64,000 nucleotides of DNA from Cytospora piceicola (GCA_023375675.1 JALQBC010000017.1:310001-374000), one strand, 5' to 3'; numbered from the stretch's first letter, positions 22,488 through 38,667 are shown. Translations and numbers: made by a program. Notes: generated from the letters alone by a model not told the origin.

Positions 22488-23511
22488 GACTATAAGGACG
22501 CTGGAATCACTCTAGGGGGTCGGTGTTTCAAATGAGACAGAAAGGGAGGATGGCTGATTTTATAATACCAACTCAAAGAGATGCTTGTCGTTGTTGTTGT
22601 AATTGTATAGTCAAAACATTTGAAGCTGGAGCCGGCACTGGACACTGTGGTTTGCCTCAGACCTTCGGTGTGCTGTCAGCCATAGACACGTACAATGAGG
22701 ATTCGCTGTCAAAACATTGCCCTCGCATTTCAATGAGATATCGATCGATAGGTAAGCATGGTGTGACCTGCAATACGTGAGGATCTATAAGGGTCCTCAA
22801 CAGTAAAGTAGTATACTAGTTATTCTCACTCTCATCGAGCAAGAGACCGTTATAGGTCGCCTTACGGTCAGCTCACTGTTCACCTTGCGCTTAGACGGCT
22901 TGATTGGTTTAGTCTTGATTTCTACCTGAAATGTTACTTACTACCTAGGTAGGTACCTCGGTAGTTAGGTGGAGATGGTATCATGTCCTCCTCGAATTTA
23001 CAAAAACGTGGTACACCTCTACTTACATATTAAGCACGGCCTATTTTAAACTCGAAGCGATGTGCTAAGGTAGGACCCGGCTTACGTTTAGACTCAGGCC
23101 TAGGTGGATCTTTGACCGTTTCTTTTCACTTTTTTTGGCCAAAAGAAGGCCCTATGATGTCCCACTGTCGTGGTTTGGCTCTCCGTCTGGAGAGTTGACC
23201 TGCCATCTGGCTCTTAAAGCTTGGTCGTTCCTTTCTATTTGTACCCCGAGGTCGATGCATCTTCTTCCTCTTGATTCTTTCCATTTCTATTCTTACTTTC
23301 ATTATCGACACCTGGCTAGGCAATCAAAAGGCCGTCTCGTGAACGTACACCATTATCGCTTCTACATTCGTGTCCCATGCTTCCTACTCATCTTTTCGTT
23401 CGTCTCTTCTTCCCCTTCAACTCTCCAACGACCGAGCAGTCTACCACCTCGTTTACACTGCTTTGTTTGACAACATGCGCATTCAATACTATCAAATTTC
23501 GAAGTCTCAAA
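22488..23511. other. Intergenic, promoter of the RBR ligase gene
   Basis: No gene recognised. It has a TACCTAGGTAGGTACC word near 22945. The 400 bp before 23512 are CT-rich and likely hold the transcription start and leader of the next gene. Confidence 0.5.
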
Positions 23512-25059
23512 ATGTCTCAGCCTCTGCTGCAGAAGCAACTCAAGCCGCCGCTCCGCTCTCCAGCGGGAGATGTAAACGAGGAACAACGGAGGAAGAGACG
23601 AAAGCAGCGCACGGATACTCATAGTGACAAACACCTCGCACGCAGACCGAGACAAAAGGTGAGCTCTTCTGTGGCATATCACAGGGATTACACCATGGGC
23701 CTGAACGATCAAAACGGCCATACCGATCCACGAAGCCATCCTCGCGAAGCCGGTGTTGACTACCCAATGATGGTCAAGCATCGTTCTCAGTACAACACCG
23801 CGCTTGGAGATGAAGCCGACGACGAGGCCACACCTGAGCCAGAACCATCGTCGCTTGCTATCGGCCAGCCTGTCACCCATCCCCCCCACTTCCGAGCATG
23901 CGTTGCGTGCGACGTACGTCTCCCTTTCTTCCAGTTGGCACGCTGCCCATGCTCACACGAGTACTGCGGCGGGTGCCTGGAGAGGTTATTCACCGCCGCT
24001 GTCGCTATCGAGGATTCGTGGCCTCTGCGCTGCTGCCAGCAGCCCATCCCAGCGGAGAAACCGGAAATTCGCATCTTCCTCAGCGGTCAGCTGATAAGGC
24101 GGTATCTGGCCAGGAAACTCGAGATGGAGACCCCGAACAGAATCTATTGCTACAAACCTGACTGCTCCGAGTTCATATCTCCCGCTAATATCAAGCATGG
24201 CACTGGGACCTGTTCCAGATGTGGGTCAGAGTTGTGCATCATCTGCAGGGAGGCTGCGCATGACGAACGTGACTGTCCCAAAGACGAGGCTACTCAGCAG
24301 CTGATGGCCCTGGCAGGCAAGGAGGGTTGGAAGCAGTGCAACTCGTGCAACAGGATGATCGAGCGGACTGACGGCTGCAACCATATCAGTAAGTCCAGGT
24401 TTATCCGCCTTCCCTCCCCTTCTTATTATTTGCGAAGTCAACGCTGATTTCTTATCACCCGCCTACAAGAATGCCGGTGCGGTGCCCAGTTCTGCTACAA
24501 CTGCGGTAAGAATTGGAAGCGGAGGACTTGTGAATGCGAACCTTTCTTTTATGATGTCCCCCGTCTCAATGGCGACGAAGGCGACGCAGAATTCCACTGG
24601 CTGCAGGCAATTCTCGACGACGGCGTCGTGGCCCAAGACAGGCGAAGGGAACATATCGAACACGCCATCAGGGCCCCAGCATGGCACATGAACCCTGTCC
24701 ATGAAGGCGTCGCAGGCCAAGATAGGCGAAGGAGAAATGCTGAACACGCCATCAGGATTCCAGCATGGCCCATGAATCCTGTTCGTGAAGACGTCGCGGG
24801 CCAAGATGGGGGAAGGGGATATATCAATGTGGCAAGAGGCATTGCGGAGATGGTGGGGCGGATGAGGGCTCATACGGTAGAGGAGCCAGGGAGGGTCGGA
24901 GTGGCCAGAGAGGATGGGGGGTGCTCACACGTTCGGTGGAGACATATGATGGGTCCTGCGGACTGTGGGACGTGTGGCGAGACCATGAATGGCTGGATTA
25001 ATATCTGTCGACGGTGTGAAGTGTTGGCCTGCGCACGATGCAGGTTGGAGAGTATGTAG
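23512..25059 (+). CDS. RBR-type E3 ubiquitin ligase (RING-IBR-RING) with tandem repeat in the tail
   Basis: Exons 23512-24388 and 24470-25059 with an 81-nt intron give 488 residues. An upstream in-frame ATG exists, but the leader there is CT-rich and the start MSQPLLQKQLKPPLRSPAG is more natural. RING1 is at about 130-180 (CVACDVRLPF...CPCSHEYCGGC), the IBR at about 205-265 (IYCYKPDCSEFI...CSRCGSELCIICREAAHDER) and RING2 at about 275-315 (WKQCNSCNRMIERTDGCNHI, CRCGAQFCYNCG). The Cys in DGCNHI matches the catalytic Cys that accepts ubiquitin in RBR enzymes such as parkin. The intron splits RING2. After RING2 there is a repeated unit of 28 residues (AEHAIRIPAWPMNPVREDVA form), two full copies plus a start of a third, at 24625-24810. 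The tail ends with another Cys-rich piece (CGTCGETMNG...CRRCEVLACARCR). Substrates unknown. Confidence 0.9.
24625..24810 (+). repeat. 84-bp coding tandem repeat, about 2.2 copies
   Basis: Two adjacent 84-bp units in frame encode GxVAQDRRR...EHAIRxPAWxMNPVxE and a third starts with VAGQDGGRG. The period is a multiple of three, so copy number can change without breaking the RBR protein. Confidence 0.8.
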
Positions 25060-26917
25060 TAGAGAAGGCGATGTTGCTCACCCTCTGAGCTCGACACTGC
25101 GGAGGTGAGTAAAGGCGGGCACCTTGTCATCTCGGCGGTTTTGGGTGCTGGGATATATAGATAGGGGTTTCCTTCTGTTAGAGTTAAGGGTGAGCTAAGT
25201 TTTGCAAATTTAGGTGGCGTCTGATCAGATTATCTGACCGTGGAGGATAATCGGTCAGACAAGTTGACTATATAAAAGAACCTTGGAAGTTTTATTTAAG
25301 CTTTAGACTGACTAAATTAGTTGATATGGACTGATTTTAAGTAACGTCGCTAGGACCTCGTATTGATCCTGTCGGTTATATCGAGCATTTTAGTAACTGC
25401 TAGTAATCGGGATAAACAACAATACAAGGTCTACAGGATCAGCTGACTGCCGTAGGGGCGACCTACCTAAGAACTATATAGAGGGGCCTTCATTAATTAC
25501 CCCCAGGCTCACCACCTTACTTATTACCAATACTATAGATCTACACTCATCTTTTCTACCATTTTATATTATGACCTTCGTATAAGACCTGTTGTTTATC
25601 CATGTAACAAAGCCTTACCTCCCTGCTTCTCAACGACAACTACAGTAGAACTCATACATACTTCAATATCATCAGAGCTCACATATGCCTTCTACTTTTT
25701 ATTATCTCGAATTTTCACCAAAATCCTTTTTTCGAGACCATAGTACATACTTTACTGGTTAATCGTCTGGAATTATATGTTTTGGCCAATGTATTTATTC
25801 AGTCGATAGGGGTCTACGGTTCTGTAGCCAGATAACGCCAGCCCCCCCCCCTCCCCGAGACGAAGTTGTCCTCAGCTCCTGACACCTAGCATCCAGATGT
25901 CCCATATCATCAAATTGGTAGAGATATTGTCTATGCCGAATTGTTTGGGACAATTTGATTTCAGATGTCAGTTATTGATCGTGTGTGGTACATATATATA
26001 TTGCATAACCCTTAAAACGTCCGACCTGCCGGCAGCGACCTGCGAACGAACCTATCGGCACGTGTGGATTCGATCTCAACAATTCTGAGGGATGTTTTGA
26101 GTACCCAAAAAAAAATGGAAACTAGTATTGGCACATGCAACAACTACCTAAGAATTCAACCATGGTGCCAAAGGGGTTGGGGGGTGGGGGGTGGGGGGTG
26201 GGGGGTGGGAGCACTTATGTGCATTCGAATAGAGAGACGCATGTCCGGAGAGATCTGTGCAATGTCAAATCTTGGAATGTCAGAAAAGCACCCCGGATTT
26301 TCGCTGCAATGATAGAGAGCCACAACTACTGCATAATATGCGGAGTATCCCATGCATGCCCATGCCATGTGGTGGTTTCACTGGATGCCGGGGAGGGAAT
26401 CCTAGACGGAGCCTTCCCACTGCAACCGTACTCATGCACCTGAACGCTGAAATAGTCCGAAAGCTGCATTACGTCTGCATGTACTGAATGGCATCATCTA
26501 ATGACGCGTCGATCCGTCTTAGTCTTGCATGCACACCAGTCGCCTCGACCTCGGGATGTAACGTCCCAATGTAACCCAGTAAACTCATAAAGAAGCAACG
26601 TCTGCAATTAAATCATCCTGTTGTCCTTTTCCTTCATGATTACGAAACAGAATTCGTCCGTTTCATAACCAGTGATCGCATATGGAAGTTGATTCCATGG
26701 TATCATACCCAAAAAAAAAACCAAGAAAAACGCCAAACCCGGGCCGTCCACGACCTCTGATGCTGTTGAAATGCTACAAGTCCCAAACATATTTCCCCTT
26801 TCTTTGTATTCATACTCCGGCCTAGACGCTCAGCCGGTCCTTTTGAAGGACCTTAACCTAGAAACGTCCCTCGGCCTCCTCAGTCCACCGCTGTAATGCA
26901 AGACACGGTGAACAGAC
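25060..26917. other. Long intergenic stretch, AT-rich parts and a G-rich minisatellite
   Basis: No gene is supported in 1.86 kb. Features seen are a run of about ten C at 25842-25851 and a GGGGGTG-type repeat at 26172-26208. The last 300 bp should be the 3' region of the next gene. Confidence 0.5.
26172..26208. repeat. G-rich minisatellite (GGGGGTG)n
   Basis: Four to five units of GGGGGTG in a row, giving at least four runs of five or more G. It could form a G-quadruplex on the plus strand. Confidence 0.75.
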
Positions 26918-28211
26918 TTAAGCCTCACCACCCCAGATCTCATCGGCGATCTGCCTGACCAGGGCCAGCTTGTCCTTCTGGTCCTGCAGGCTGAGGGGGT
27001 ACCCGGTCTCGTGGGTGGAGAAGCCGCACTGGGGGCTGATGGCGAGCTGCCTGAGGGCCTCCTCCTTGGTCTGGCCGGTGCCCTCGGCGACGAACTCGGC
27101 GGCCCTGTAGATGCGCCTCTTCATCTCCTCCTTGTCCTCCAGCTCCCTCCTCTTGGTGGAGATGACGCCCACGACGACGTTCCTGTCCCTGGGCAGGAAC
27201 CGGAGGGGCTCGAACCCGCCGGCCCGCTCCGTGTCGTACTCGAGGTAGAAGGTGTTGACCTTGAGGTCGCGGAACAGCTTGGACGCGATGATGTCGTACG
27301 CGCCCTCGGCGAAGTGTCGCCCGCCGATGAAGTTGCCGCGGCACAGGTGCACGCCCGTGTGCATGTCGGCGGGGACCTTGGAGATGCAGTCGTTGTACAG
27401 GGCGATGTAGGCGTCGAGGAGGTCGTCGACGGAGCCGCTGTTGTCCTTGTCCTCGGCCCAGCCCTTCCGGAACTTCTCGGAGCAGAAGTCTGTGTGTTGC
27501 GCACGCTCTGGTCAGTACATTGCAGTTTTCGGGTGTTGATGCGCGCAGCGGATATGAAGGTCACAACTTACAAGCCAGACCGGGGTCGTCGAACTGAACG
27601 TTCCTCAGACCGGCCTTGTAGAGCATGTCCAGCTCGTCCTGGTAGACCTTGGCGACGTCCTTGAAGTACTCGGCATCGCTGGAGTACACGCCCTCGGCCC
27701 AGGCGCGGTTCTGCTTGTAACGCATGTGGAACCAGGCAGGAGTGATCATGGTCAGCTTGATGTTGCCCCACTTCTCCTTGGGCAGGGCGGCCTGGACCAG
27801 CTGCAGCTCGTGCAGGTTGCTGGAGCTCTTCTCGGAGCCGCCGTGGCTCAGCTTGGAGCCGGCGATGACACTGTCACCGGGCATGACCTGCCTGTCGTTC
27901 TCGATGAGGGAGACGACGTCGGGGTGGTACAGGCGGAACATGGATGCGTTGGCCTCCTGCAAGGCGGTGCTGCCTTCGAACTCGTCCCACATGAGACCCC
28001 AGAAGCGAGTGCGGTTGAACTCGCCAGAGGTGACGGCACCGAAGCCCAGCTCTGTCTGCAAATTGACGACGTCAGCCACGGCCTCCTTCTCGAGGGCGTG
28101 CAGGTGGGTTTCCTCGACGGTCTTGCCCTCCCGGATGGCCTCGCGGGCGTCCAGGATGGCCTGGGGCCGGAGGAGGGAGCCCATGTGCTCCGCGCGGAAG
28201 AGAGGAGCCAT
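26918..28211 (-). CDS. MetE-like enzyme (cobalamin-independent methionine synthase C-terminal fold)
   Basis: Exons 28211-27572 and 27489-26918, joined over an 82-nt intron, give 403 residues. The protein matches the stand-alone C-terminal-type MetE family: an N-terminal RAEHMGSLLRP, the strand RNVQFDDPGLA joined across the intron to YFCSEKF, then GVHLCRGNFIGG, TFYLEYDTERAGGFEPLR, GVISTKRRELEDKEEM and SPQCGFSTHETG. The His and Cys in HLCRGN and the Cys in SPQCGF are the expected zinc-site residues of the MetE fold. Full fungal methionine synthases have about 760 residues with two such halves; this one is half that size, so it is not the housekeeping MetE. Such short relatives are often annotated as methyltransferases acting on sulfur or selenium compounds; the substrate is not known. 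Confidence 0.88.
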
Positions 28212-28824
28212 TCTGATATTGGGCTGATAGTACAAGAGTAGATGAGTGTAGAATGAGGGTGCGGTAAGGAACTGAGTAAGAAAGACAGGGAAGACACCAT
28301 ACGAGAGTTTTATAGAGACACCGGTCGTGAGGTGAGAAGGTCAGAGCACACACAGTCTCGGCACTCGGTACTTCCTTCTCTACCGTATCTTAAGTCTTAT
28401 CATCCAATAATCCTCCCTTTTGTAGCTTTGGGTGCGGGGGAATGATCAAATTTTCTTACCGCCCGTCCGCTGTGTTCCACTCATACATCGGGATGCCCCA
28501 GCGACCGAATCATTGTCAACCGCTTGTTGCTTGTTGGTACGGACATTTCCCTACTAGTTCACGGGCCGGGCGGGTCATCTGGGCGTAGTTCCGCGGCCCG
28601 GCAAGCCAGCGTCTCGGTGCCCGGGAGTTTGGGATTGGTCGGTATTCCTTCGTGCAGATGAAGGTCAACACGTGATATCGATACGACATGGTGAACCCCG
28701 TTCCACCGGAACACTTCCCAATCGGGTTCTTTCTCCGTCTCCCCAAGAAGGACACTCTGATCCAGACGCTCTGACTCCATTCTTCAACACTTGAGTGCGA
28801 TAGATTAGCAGAGCACTGCGTCCC
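28212..28824. other. Intergenic between MetE-like and ankyrin genes
   Basis: No gene supported. It holds the MetE-like promoter and the 3' end of the ankyrin gene on the same strand. Confidence 0.5.
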
Positions 28825-31398
28825 TTACGCCCTTGCAGTCTCTGCTTCTGGCTTTGTTTTCCCCTCCAGTCTTTTCTGTTCTGTCTGCCAGTAGGCCCTC
28901 CTTAGACGTTCGAAATCCTGACGAGCAGCCTTGATTTCATAATCAGGGCGTGCTTCTATTCGCTCCCTTCCGGTATTTGCGTCAATGACGATTCGAAAAT
29001 GCCTGACCAGAGCCGCTGCTTTGTCTAGCTTGCTTCCCTTAAATTCATCATGTACGTCGCTTCCTTGAGTTACTTCTGCAACTGCTCTCTTGAAAACATC
29101 GAGAAATGACTCGTCTTTGGCGCCTTTCTGGTTGATGTTGGCCCCGGAGCAAAGCAACATGCCGACGACCTTCGCTGTGTTGTCCGACAATCCTGTTCTG
29201 GCAGCAGTCACCAACAGGGGCTCATCGCGATAGCCACCAGAATTGGGGTCTGCCCCCTTCTTTAAAATGATATCAAGGCTCTCGGGGTGGTCAAGGGCAA
29301 AGTATATGTAACTTTGCGACGATGGATTGGTAGGTAGGGGTGGCAAACTGTGATTCTCCAGGATAATCTCTAGGATATGCGGGTTCGTGGGGTCATGAGG
29401 GCATGAAGGTGAACGACGCACGTACGCATCATGGGATACTATCGCCACATGGAAAGCAGTCTGATAGTCTGCCGCACATGAGTCTAAGACAGTATACCGG
29501 GCTTCTAGATGGTTTCCTTCGACGTAGGCACGCCAATCCTCCTCTGGCGGGGCCAGGAAAGGGTCAGCACCATAACGCAGCAGCAACCTGACTGTCTGGA
29601 GACAGCGGTGTCGGGTAGCACAGGAGAGGGGCGTGTCGTATTCGCCGTCAAACACGTCGACTTCGCTGGAGTTTTCCAGTAGTCTTTGAATAACCCAAGG
29701 GTTGTGATGATTTTTGCAAGCCACAAGTAGCGGACTGGCGTTCTTGGGACCGACCGTGTGGTCCCTCACGTCCAAGTCCGGTCTGTCGAGCAGGGCTGTG
29801 ATCATTACTATATCAGACTGGTTGATTCCATGGTATTTCTGGAGGGCAGTGTTCAATACCAAACGGGGCGTGACTCGGTCTGGAAAGATGTCAAGGAGGA
29901 ACCGCATCTGTTCAACGTTCCTGTGCTCGAGGCATGCTTGAACTTTCTCCGCCAAATCGTGCTCGCAGAAGTCGAGTACCGCCCCGTTGCGAACCAGGAC
30001 GCGGCATTCTTCCCAGTAGTGCCGATCGTACGACGATCTGACGATCCTGCTCAAAAAAGAAGGTCCGAAATTCGCAGTGGTTGCGTGCTGGCAGACAGAA
30101 TTGATAATGGACCAATCGTCTCGGATTCGAGCTATTGACAGTGCACGCTCGAATGCTGAACAACCTCGCATGCACAGAGTATCAAGCCGGGCTCCCTGCT
30201 GCAGAAGGGGCACGATCTTCACCGTGATGGAGGCCAAGTTCCCGGATTCGAAAGCCAGATGAATAGGCGTCTGCTGCAGATCATCCGGTGCGTTGACATC
30301 TGCACCGGCGTCAAGGAAGCACTCTAGTGTGCGAGCGAGAGACGGTTGTCCTGCGGCGATATGCAGTGCCGTCGTTCCCAAACCGCCCACCTCATCGACA
30401 TCGACTCCGAGCTGCACGAGCCGGCGAATCAGCTCCTCCCGCTCATCCTCAAACCTCTCTGGGTCCGGGGGCGGTTCGTGCGGGAAGAAGTGTCGCATCG
30501 AGAGGGCGGCCGCCTGGATTGGAGTCTGGCCGTCCCATTCAACCTCTGGATTTGCACCCTGGTCAAGGAGCCTGAGCGCAGCCTTGAAGTATCCCCTCTC
30601 GCAGGCAAAGGCCAAGGGGGTCCTGCCATCGTCGGCTTGCATTTCTAGGTTTGCACCGAAGCCCAGCAGTGTTTCCATGGCGGAAAGGTCCCCGAACTCC
30701 ATACATGCCAAGTGCAGAGGTGCATAACCGTGTCTATCGGGTTCGTCGACATCGACTAGGTCTCTCTCCAGAAGGAAGCTGACCGCTCCGGCGTTGTTGA
30801 AGCGTGCAGCCGTATGTAGTGGCGTAGCGACCCCTACATCAACTTCAGCCCCACGAGACACAAGTAATTTCGCCGTCTGTAGCTTTCCATTGCACATGGC
30901 GATATGGAAAGGCGTGGCAAGGGGCGACATGCGCGGGTCGAAGTCGTCGTCGTTGGCTACATCCGTCACGCCCTCCTGACAGGCACAGAGGTTGTGCGCC
31001 ATGGACTCAATCCTCGCACCATGGTTGAGAAGCCACTTCACAGCGCCGTCCTGGCCGAACTTGGCGGCAATATGCAGTGGCGCGAAGAAGGTGTCGTGCA
31101 AGAGCCCGGGCCCGTAGGGATAGTAGGGTCTGTGCACAACACGGTATCGTGAAGCGGTGTTGTCGTTCACTTCGGCACCGTAAGACACAAGTCGTTCCAA
31201 AGTCTCGATGCACCCATGCTGCGCGGCCCAGAACATGGCGCTGCCACCTTCTCTCTGGACGTTGTACCTGTACAGCGCCGGGGTGAGCAGCTCGTTTAGC
31301 CCCCGGTTTGTGCGGGCGAGGACCGACTTCTCTGAGACACGGCATGCCTCAGCAATCAGCACCATAACCTCTGTTGGGAGTCGTGAGATGGAGTCCAT
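28825..31398 (-). CDS. Ankyrin-repeat protein with F-box-like N-terminus
   Basis: A single exon of 857 residues. The start MDSISRLPTEVMVLIAEACR looks like a short F-box-like opening, followed by LARTNRGLNELLTPALYRYN. From about residue 50 there are many ankyrin repeats: AMFWAAQHGCIETLERLVSY, APLHIAAKFGQDGAVKWLLN, TPFHIAMCNGKLQTAKLLVS, APLHLACMEFGDLSAMETLL, TPLAFACERGYFKAALRLLD, TALHIAAGQPSLARTLECFL, TPIHLAFESGNLASITVKIV, TPLSCATRHRCLQTVRLLLR and a last one near EPLLVTAARTGLSDNTAKVV. The middle (residues about 430-560) has weaker repeats. The C-terminus is charged (FERLRRAYWQTEQKRLEGKT). Ankyrin stacks bind other proteins; the F-box-like start would fit a substrate adaptor for SCF ligases. No enzyme domain seen. 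The gene is intact, unlike the ankyrin relic near 17 kb. Confidence 0.88.
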   Translation of the reverse strand: MDSISRLPTEVMVLIAEACRVSEKSVLARTNRGLNELLTPALYRYNVQREGGSAMFWAAQHGCIETLERLVSYGAEVNDNTASRYRVVHRPYYPYGPGLLHDTFFAPLHIAAKFGQDGAVKWLLNHGARIESMAHNLCACQEGVTDVANDDDFDPRMSPLATPFHIAMCNGKLQTAKLLVSRGAEVDVGVATPLHTAARFNNAGAVSFLLERDLVDVDEPDRHGYAPLHLACMEFGDLSAMETLLGFGANLEMQADDGRTPLAFACERGYFKAALRLLDQGANPEVEWDGQTPIQAAALSMRHFFPHEPPPDPERFEDEREELIRRLVQLGVDVDEVGGLGTTALHIAAGQPSLARTLECFLDAGADVNAPDDLQQTPIHLAFESGNLASITVKIVPLLQQGARLDTLCMRGCSAFERALSIARIRDDWSIINSVCQHATTANFGPSFLSRIVRSSYDRHYWEECRVLVRNGAVLDFCEHDLAEKVQACLEHRNVEQMRFLLDIFPDRVTPRLVLNTALQKYHGINQSDIVMITALLDRPDLDVRDHTVGPKNASPLLVACKNHHNPWVIQRLLENSSEVDVFDGEYDTPLSCATRHRCLQTVRLLLRYGADPFLAPPEEDWRAYVEGNHLEARYTVLDSCAADYQTAFHVAIVSHDAYVRRSPSCPHDPTNPHILEIILENHSLPPLPTNPSSQSYIYFALDHPESLDIILKKGADPNSGGYRDEPLLVTAARTGLSDNTAKVVGMLLCSGANINQKGAKDESFLDVFKRAVAEVTQGSDVHDEFKGSKLDKAAALVRHFRIVIDANTGRERIEARPDYEIKAARQDFERLRRAYWQTEQKRLEGKTKPEAETARA

Positions 31399-36189
<4,791 letters not shown>

Positions 36190-36493
36190 TTGGCACGCGC
36201 TAGCATGATGCTACAAAAGTTCATGGCTATTCATATTCGATATACGGCATAAAACTGAATGAGGATGATACGACAATGTTGTTGACAAATTTTAATGTGT
36301 AGAGGTACAAAACTGACAGCAGAGTTTCCTCGATAACCCAGTACAATTTGTATTGACAAAGTATCAGGCGACCTATTGAGCAGTAACAAGTAACGCAGCC
36401 TACAAGTCCCTCTTAAATTTACAAGAACAAAACAAAATCAATGACTACTTCCTCCATGATATGAAGTATCACGCAAGCAAAGCCGTCGATCTT
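36190..36493. other. Convergent 3' ends, no gene
   Basis: Short stretch between two converging genes with AT-rich parts suited to transcript ends. Nothing else seen. Confidence 0.5.
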
Positions 36494-37429
36494 CTAAGCT
36501 GATGACGGGATACTGTCCTTGAAATAACCAAGCCCCTGACGCGCCCATGCGTCTGGCCCTTCAGGCGCATCATTGTGGTCCTTGTGCTCAAACCAATCCC
36601 ACCAGCTCTCTGAAATGACATGCTTGAAGACGACGCCTGCCCCTGACACCTTGCCATGCACAAGCTGATGTAGCAGCTCGTGATTCCAACCTCCTTGGTC
36701 GTTGTAATACTCAAGAATCACATGGATGATAATGCCTGGGCCCATCCCGAGGTCTCAGTCAAGTCCCAGTACCCATCACCATCGGTCAACATTCTAGAGT
36801 TGCCATGGACTGAGCGCTGCTCCCGTAATTCCGCCCAAGACTGGAGAGGTTCCTCAACTTCTGTGTTGCGTTGTAGGTTGATGTCGACAATAATCCTAGA
36901 CGTGGACTGTAACAACTGACGATCAGCAATTGATAGCCCAAGGCTATGTTCGCTGGGTATCAAAATCCACGACGAGATTGGTACAGCGATATAAGAAGAC
37001 ATTATAGTTGGAGATGTCCTTGTGGTCCACCTGATAGGCGAAATCCGTTTCAAGCTTTGCATCTGTCAATAACATTAGAAGCCTATTAGATTTTTCTTGA
37101 TGTCGTAGGTACCCTAGGGTAATAAATAGCACGACGGCCATGGATTCATTCTCACTGGCCATGGAGTCATTACCACTGGCCAATCTGTACACTATAAGAG
37201 GCACAATGTTTGGCCCTAGCGCAACAAGAGCATCGGATTCTCGTCCGCTGGCAGGAGTAGTGGAGACTGGTGAGATTCCGTCCTCGACCAATGTCTTCTT
37301 CCAATCGTCATACTTCTTGTCGAAATCATTCACAAGATCGGGAGACGTGGTCATGAGCTTGGTATACAACTCCTCAGCCGATGCCACCGCGGCCAGACTA
37401 GGACCAGGGATGGGGGCCCAGGGATCCAT
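36494..37429 (-). pseudogene. Conserved fungal gene of unknown function, reading frame broken
   Basis: The first part starts MDPWAPIPGPSLAAVASAEE at 37429 and includes LGPNIVPLIVYRLASG. A middle part in another frame reads RIIVDINLQRNTEVEEPLQS and SRMLTDGDGYWDLTE. The last part, in a third frame, is GPGIIIHVILEYYNDQGGWN, ELLHQLVHGKVSGAGVVFKH and WFEHKDHNDAPEGPDAWAR, ending at 36494. The three pieces are collinear and have the look of one conserved protein of about 270 residues. The first junction might be an intron (about 90 nt, but with a poor donor). At the second, WDLTE to GMGPGI, only one base is out of register, which an intron cannot explain. The part ITLGYLRHQEKSN around 37090 contains the TACCCTAGGGTA palindrome and seems extra. 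Either recent decay or sequence error. Confidence 0.5.
37110..37121. repeat. TACCCTAGGGTA palindrome inside a broken gene
   Basis: Fifth copy of the 12-bp palindrome in the window and the only one within protein-like sequence. Confidence 0.55.
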
Positions 37430-38184
37430 ACTGAGTGTGAGTTTCCACTTTACTCCTTGAAAGATGAGGGCGGTTGGGATGAGGAGAATGAAGGGACTAT
37501 ATGGCTTATGCAATTCATTATGCCCCCTTTTTTTGTTGATGGAAGGAAGCGAGGGTGTATTACGAGTGCTGTGCTTCGGGCCCTTTTCCTGGTAAAAGAA
37601 TATGCGGTGTGAACCCACGGCTGATAAGTCTTTCCTAAGAATCGAAAGGTCATCGCTGGCCCGACTTGAGCCTGCCTAGTACAGGGCGGTACGCCAAATC
37701 GAGTGCCTGACTACCTAGGTACGTCTGACCTGTATGTGCCTGCTGCTGCAGGATTGCTGGACGGCAAGTGTGGATCCGAAAACGCCAGGCTTTTCGAGCT
37801 CAATCAATAGGTCTGCTGCGACATATGCTTGTTCCGAAGCAGAATATGTAAAAGAGGGAGGGGGCTCAGCCAGCATGAGATTCAACCATGAACCCTGGAG
37901 CATTCCAATTCGTGCACGTCTTGGGACATTAGCAACTTAAGAAATTCAAGAAAGCTTCGTTGTGATGAATCCCGTAAATATCATGGTATTGGCCCGTAGG
38001 ACCGGTCCTACTCATCTCTGTCCTGTCTCAGCATACTGTCTGGATACTGGGCGAATGTTCTTGGGGACTGCCAACCTTTTTTTGACATGACCAAACGCCA
38101 ATACGCCCATCCTTAGTTCCATCTCTCCAAGGTCCCTAATCAACATGAATCCTGCCACGGCGGTCTAACCGGTTGTCTCGCGAT
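37430..38184. other. Intergenic, nothing recognised
   Basis: Contains one CTACCTAGGTAC word near 37710. Open frames here have no features of real genes. Confidence 0.45.
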
Positions 38185-38667
38185 TTATCGGTGTTGCCTG
38201 TCGTCGCCGCCAATTCTCTCGAGTGCCTCCAGCATTACAACAGAGTTTCCACGGATGACCTAGAACACAACCCTGTTAGTCCCGGAGCCAGCCTTGCCAG
38301 CGAAGAATGGGTTATCATAGACGTACAACCATGCCGAGCTTGACCTTCTCTCCGCCATCCTTCTCCTCGACCGCCTCGTCCAGAACAATATTCAGGAACA
38401 CGTCGTAGCCACGCAGAACGCCGAGGACCTTGCGGCTGCCGTTAAGCTGGACGAACAGTCTCTTGTCGAGGTACTGTTGGCAAGAGATGTTAGTAAGGGG
38501 CCAAGAAGGTAGTAAGCCAGCGACATTCGAGGCTGGAGACGACAGGCATGTGAAGAAGGTTCCACACAGAACAATGGATGCGACAGCAAGCCGACATCGA
38601 TTTCCTGGTCGTTGTTTGATGGAATAGAACGACGCACCTTCTTGAGTTCTGGCTGAGCGGGAGCCAT
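38185..38667 (-). CDS. SNRPG: Small nuclear ribonucleoprotein G (SmG)
   Basis: Three exons (38667-38638, 38473-38327, 38259-38185) with introns of 164 and 67 nt give 83 residues, against 76-77 in human and yeast. The first exon encodes only MAPAQPELKK. The Sm fold is complete: Sm1 (YLDKRLFVQLNGSRKVLGVL, then RGYDVFLNIVLDEAVE) and Sm2 across the last intron (KLGMV|VIRGNSVVMLEALERI). The VIRGNS and LEALERI ends are diagnostic for SmG. It is one of seven Sm proteins that ring the Sm site of U1, U2, U4 and U5 snRNAs in the nucleus. The gene is divergent from the gene for a spliceosome-disassembly protein at 38934, 266 bp away. Splice sites were set by matching the frame to the conserved fold. High confidence. 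Confidence 0.93.

Noticed and set aside
23377..23511. Earlier ATG for the RBR ligase
   Set aside because: Would add a Phe/Thr/Leu-rich tract from a CT-rich leader; the ATG at 23512 gives a normal N-terminus.
27011..27664. 217-codon frame antisense to the MetE-like gene
   Set aside because: GC-rich antisense shadow of a clear gene.
37060..37125. Short intron GTACCT...TTGACAG in the broken gene
   Set aside because: Removing it shifts the frame into a stop, so it does not repair the gene.
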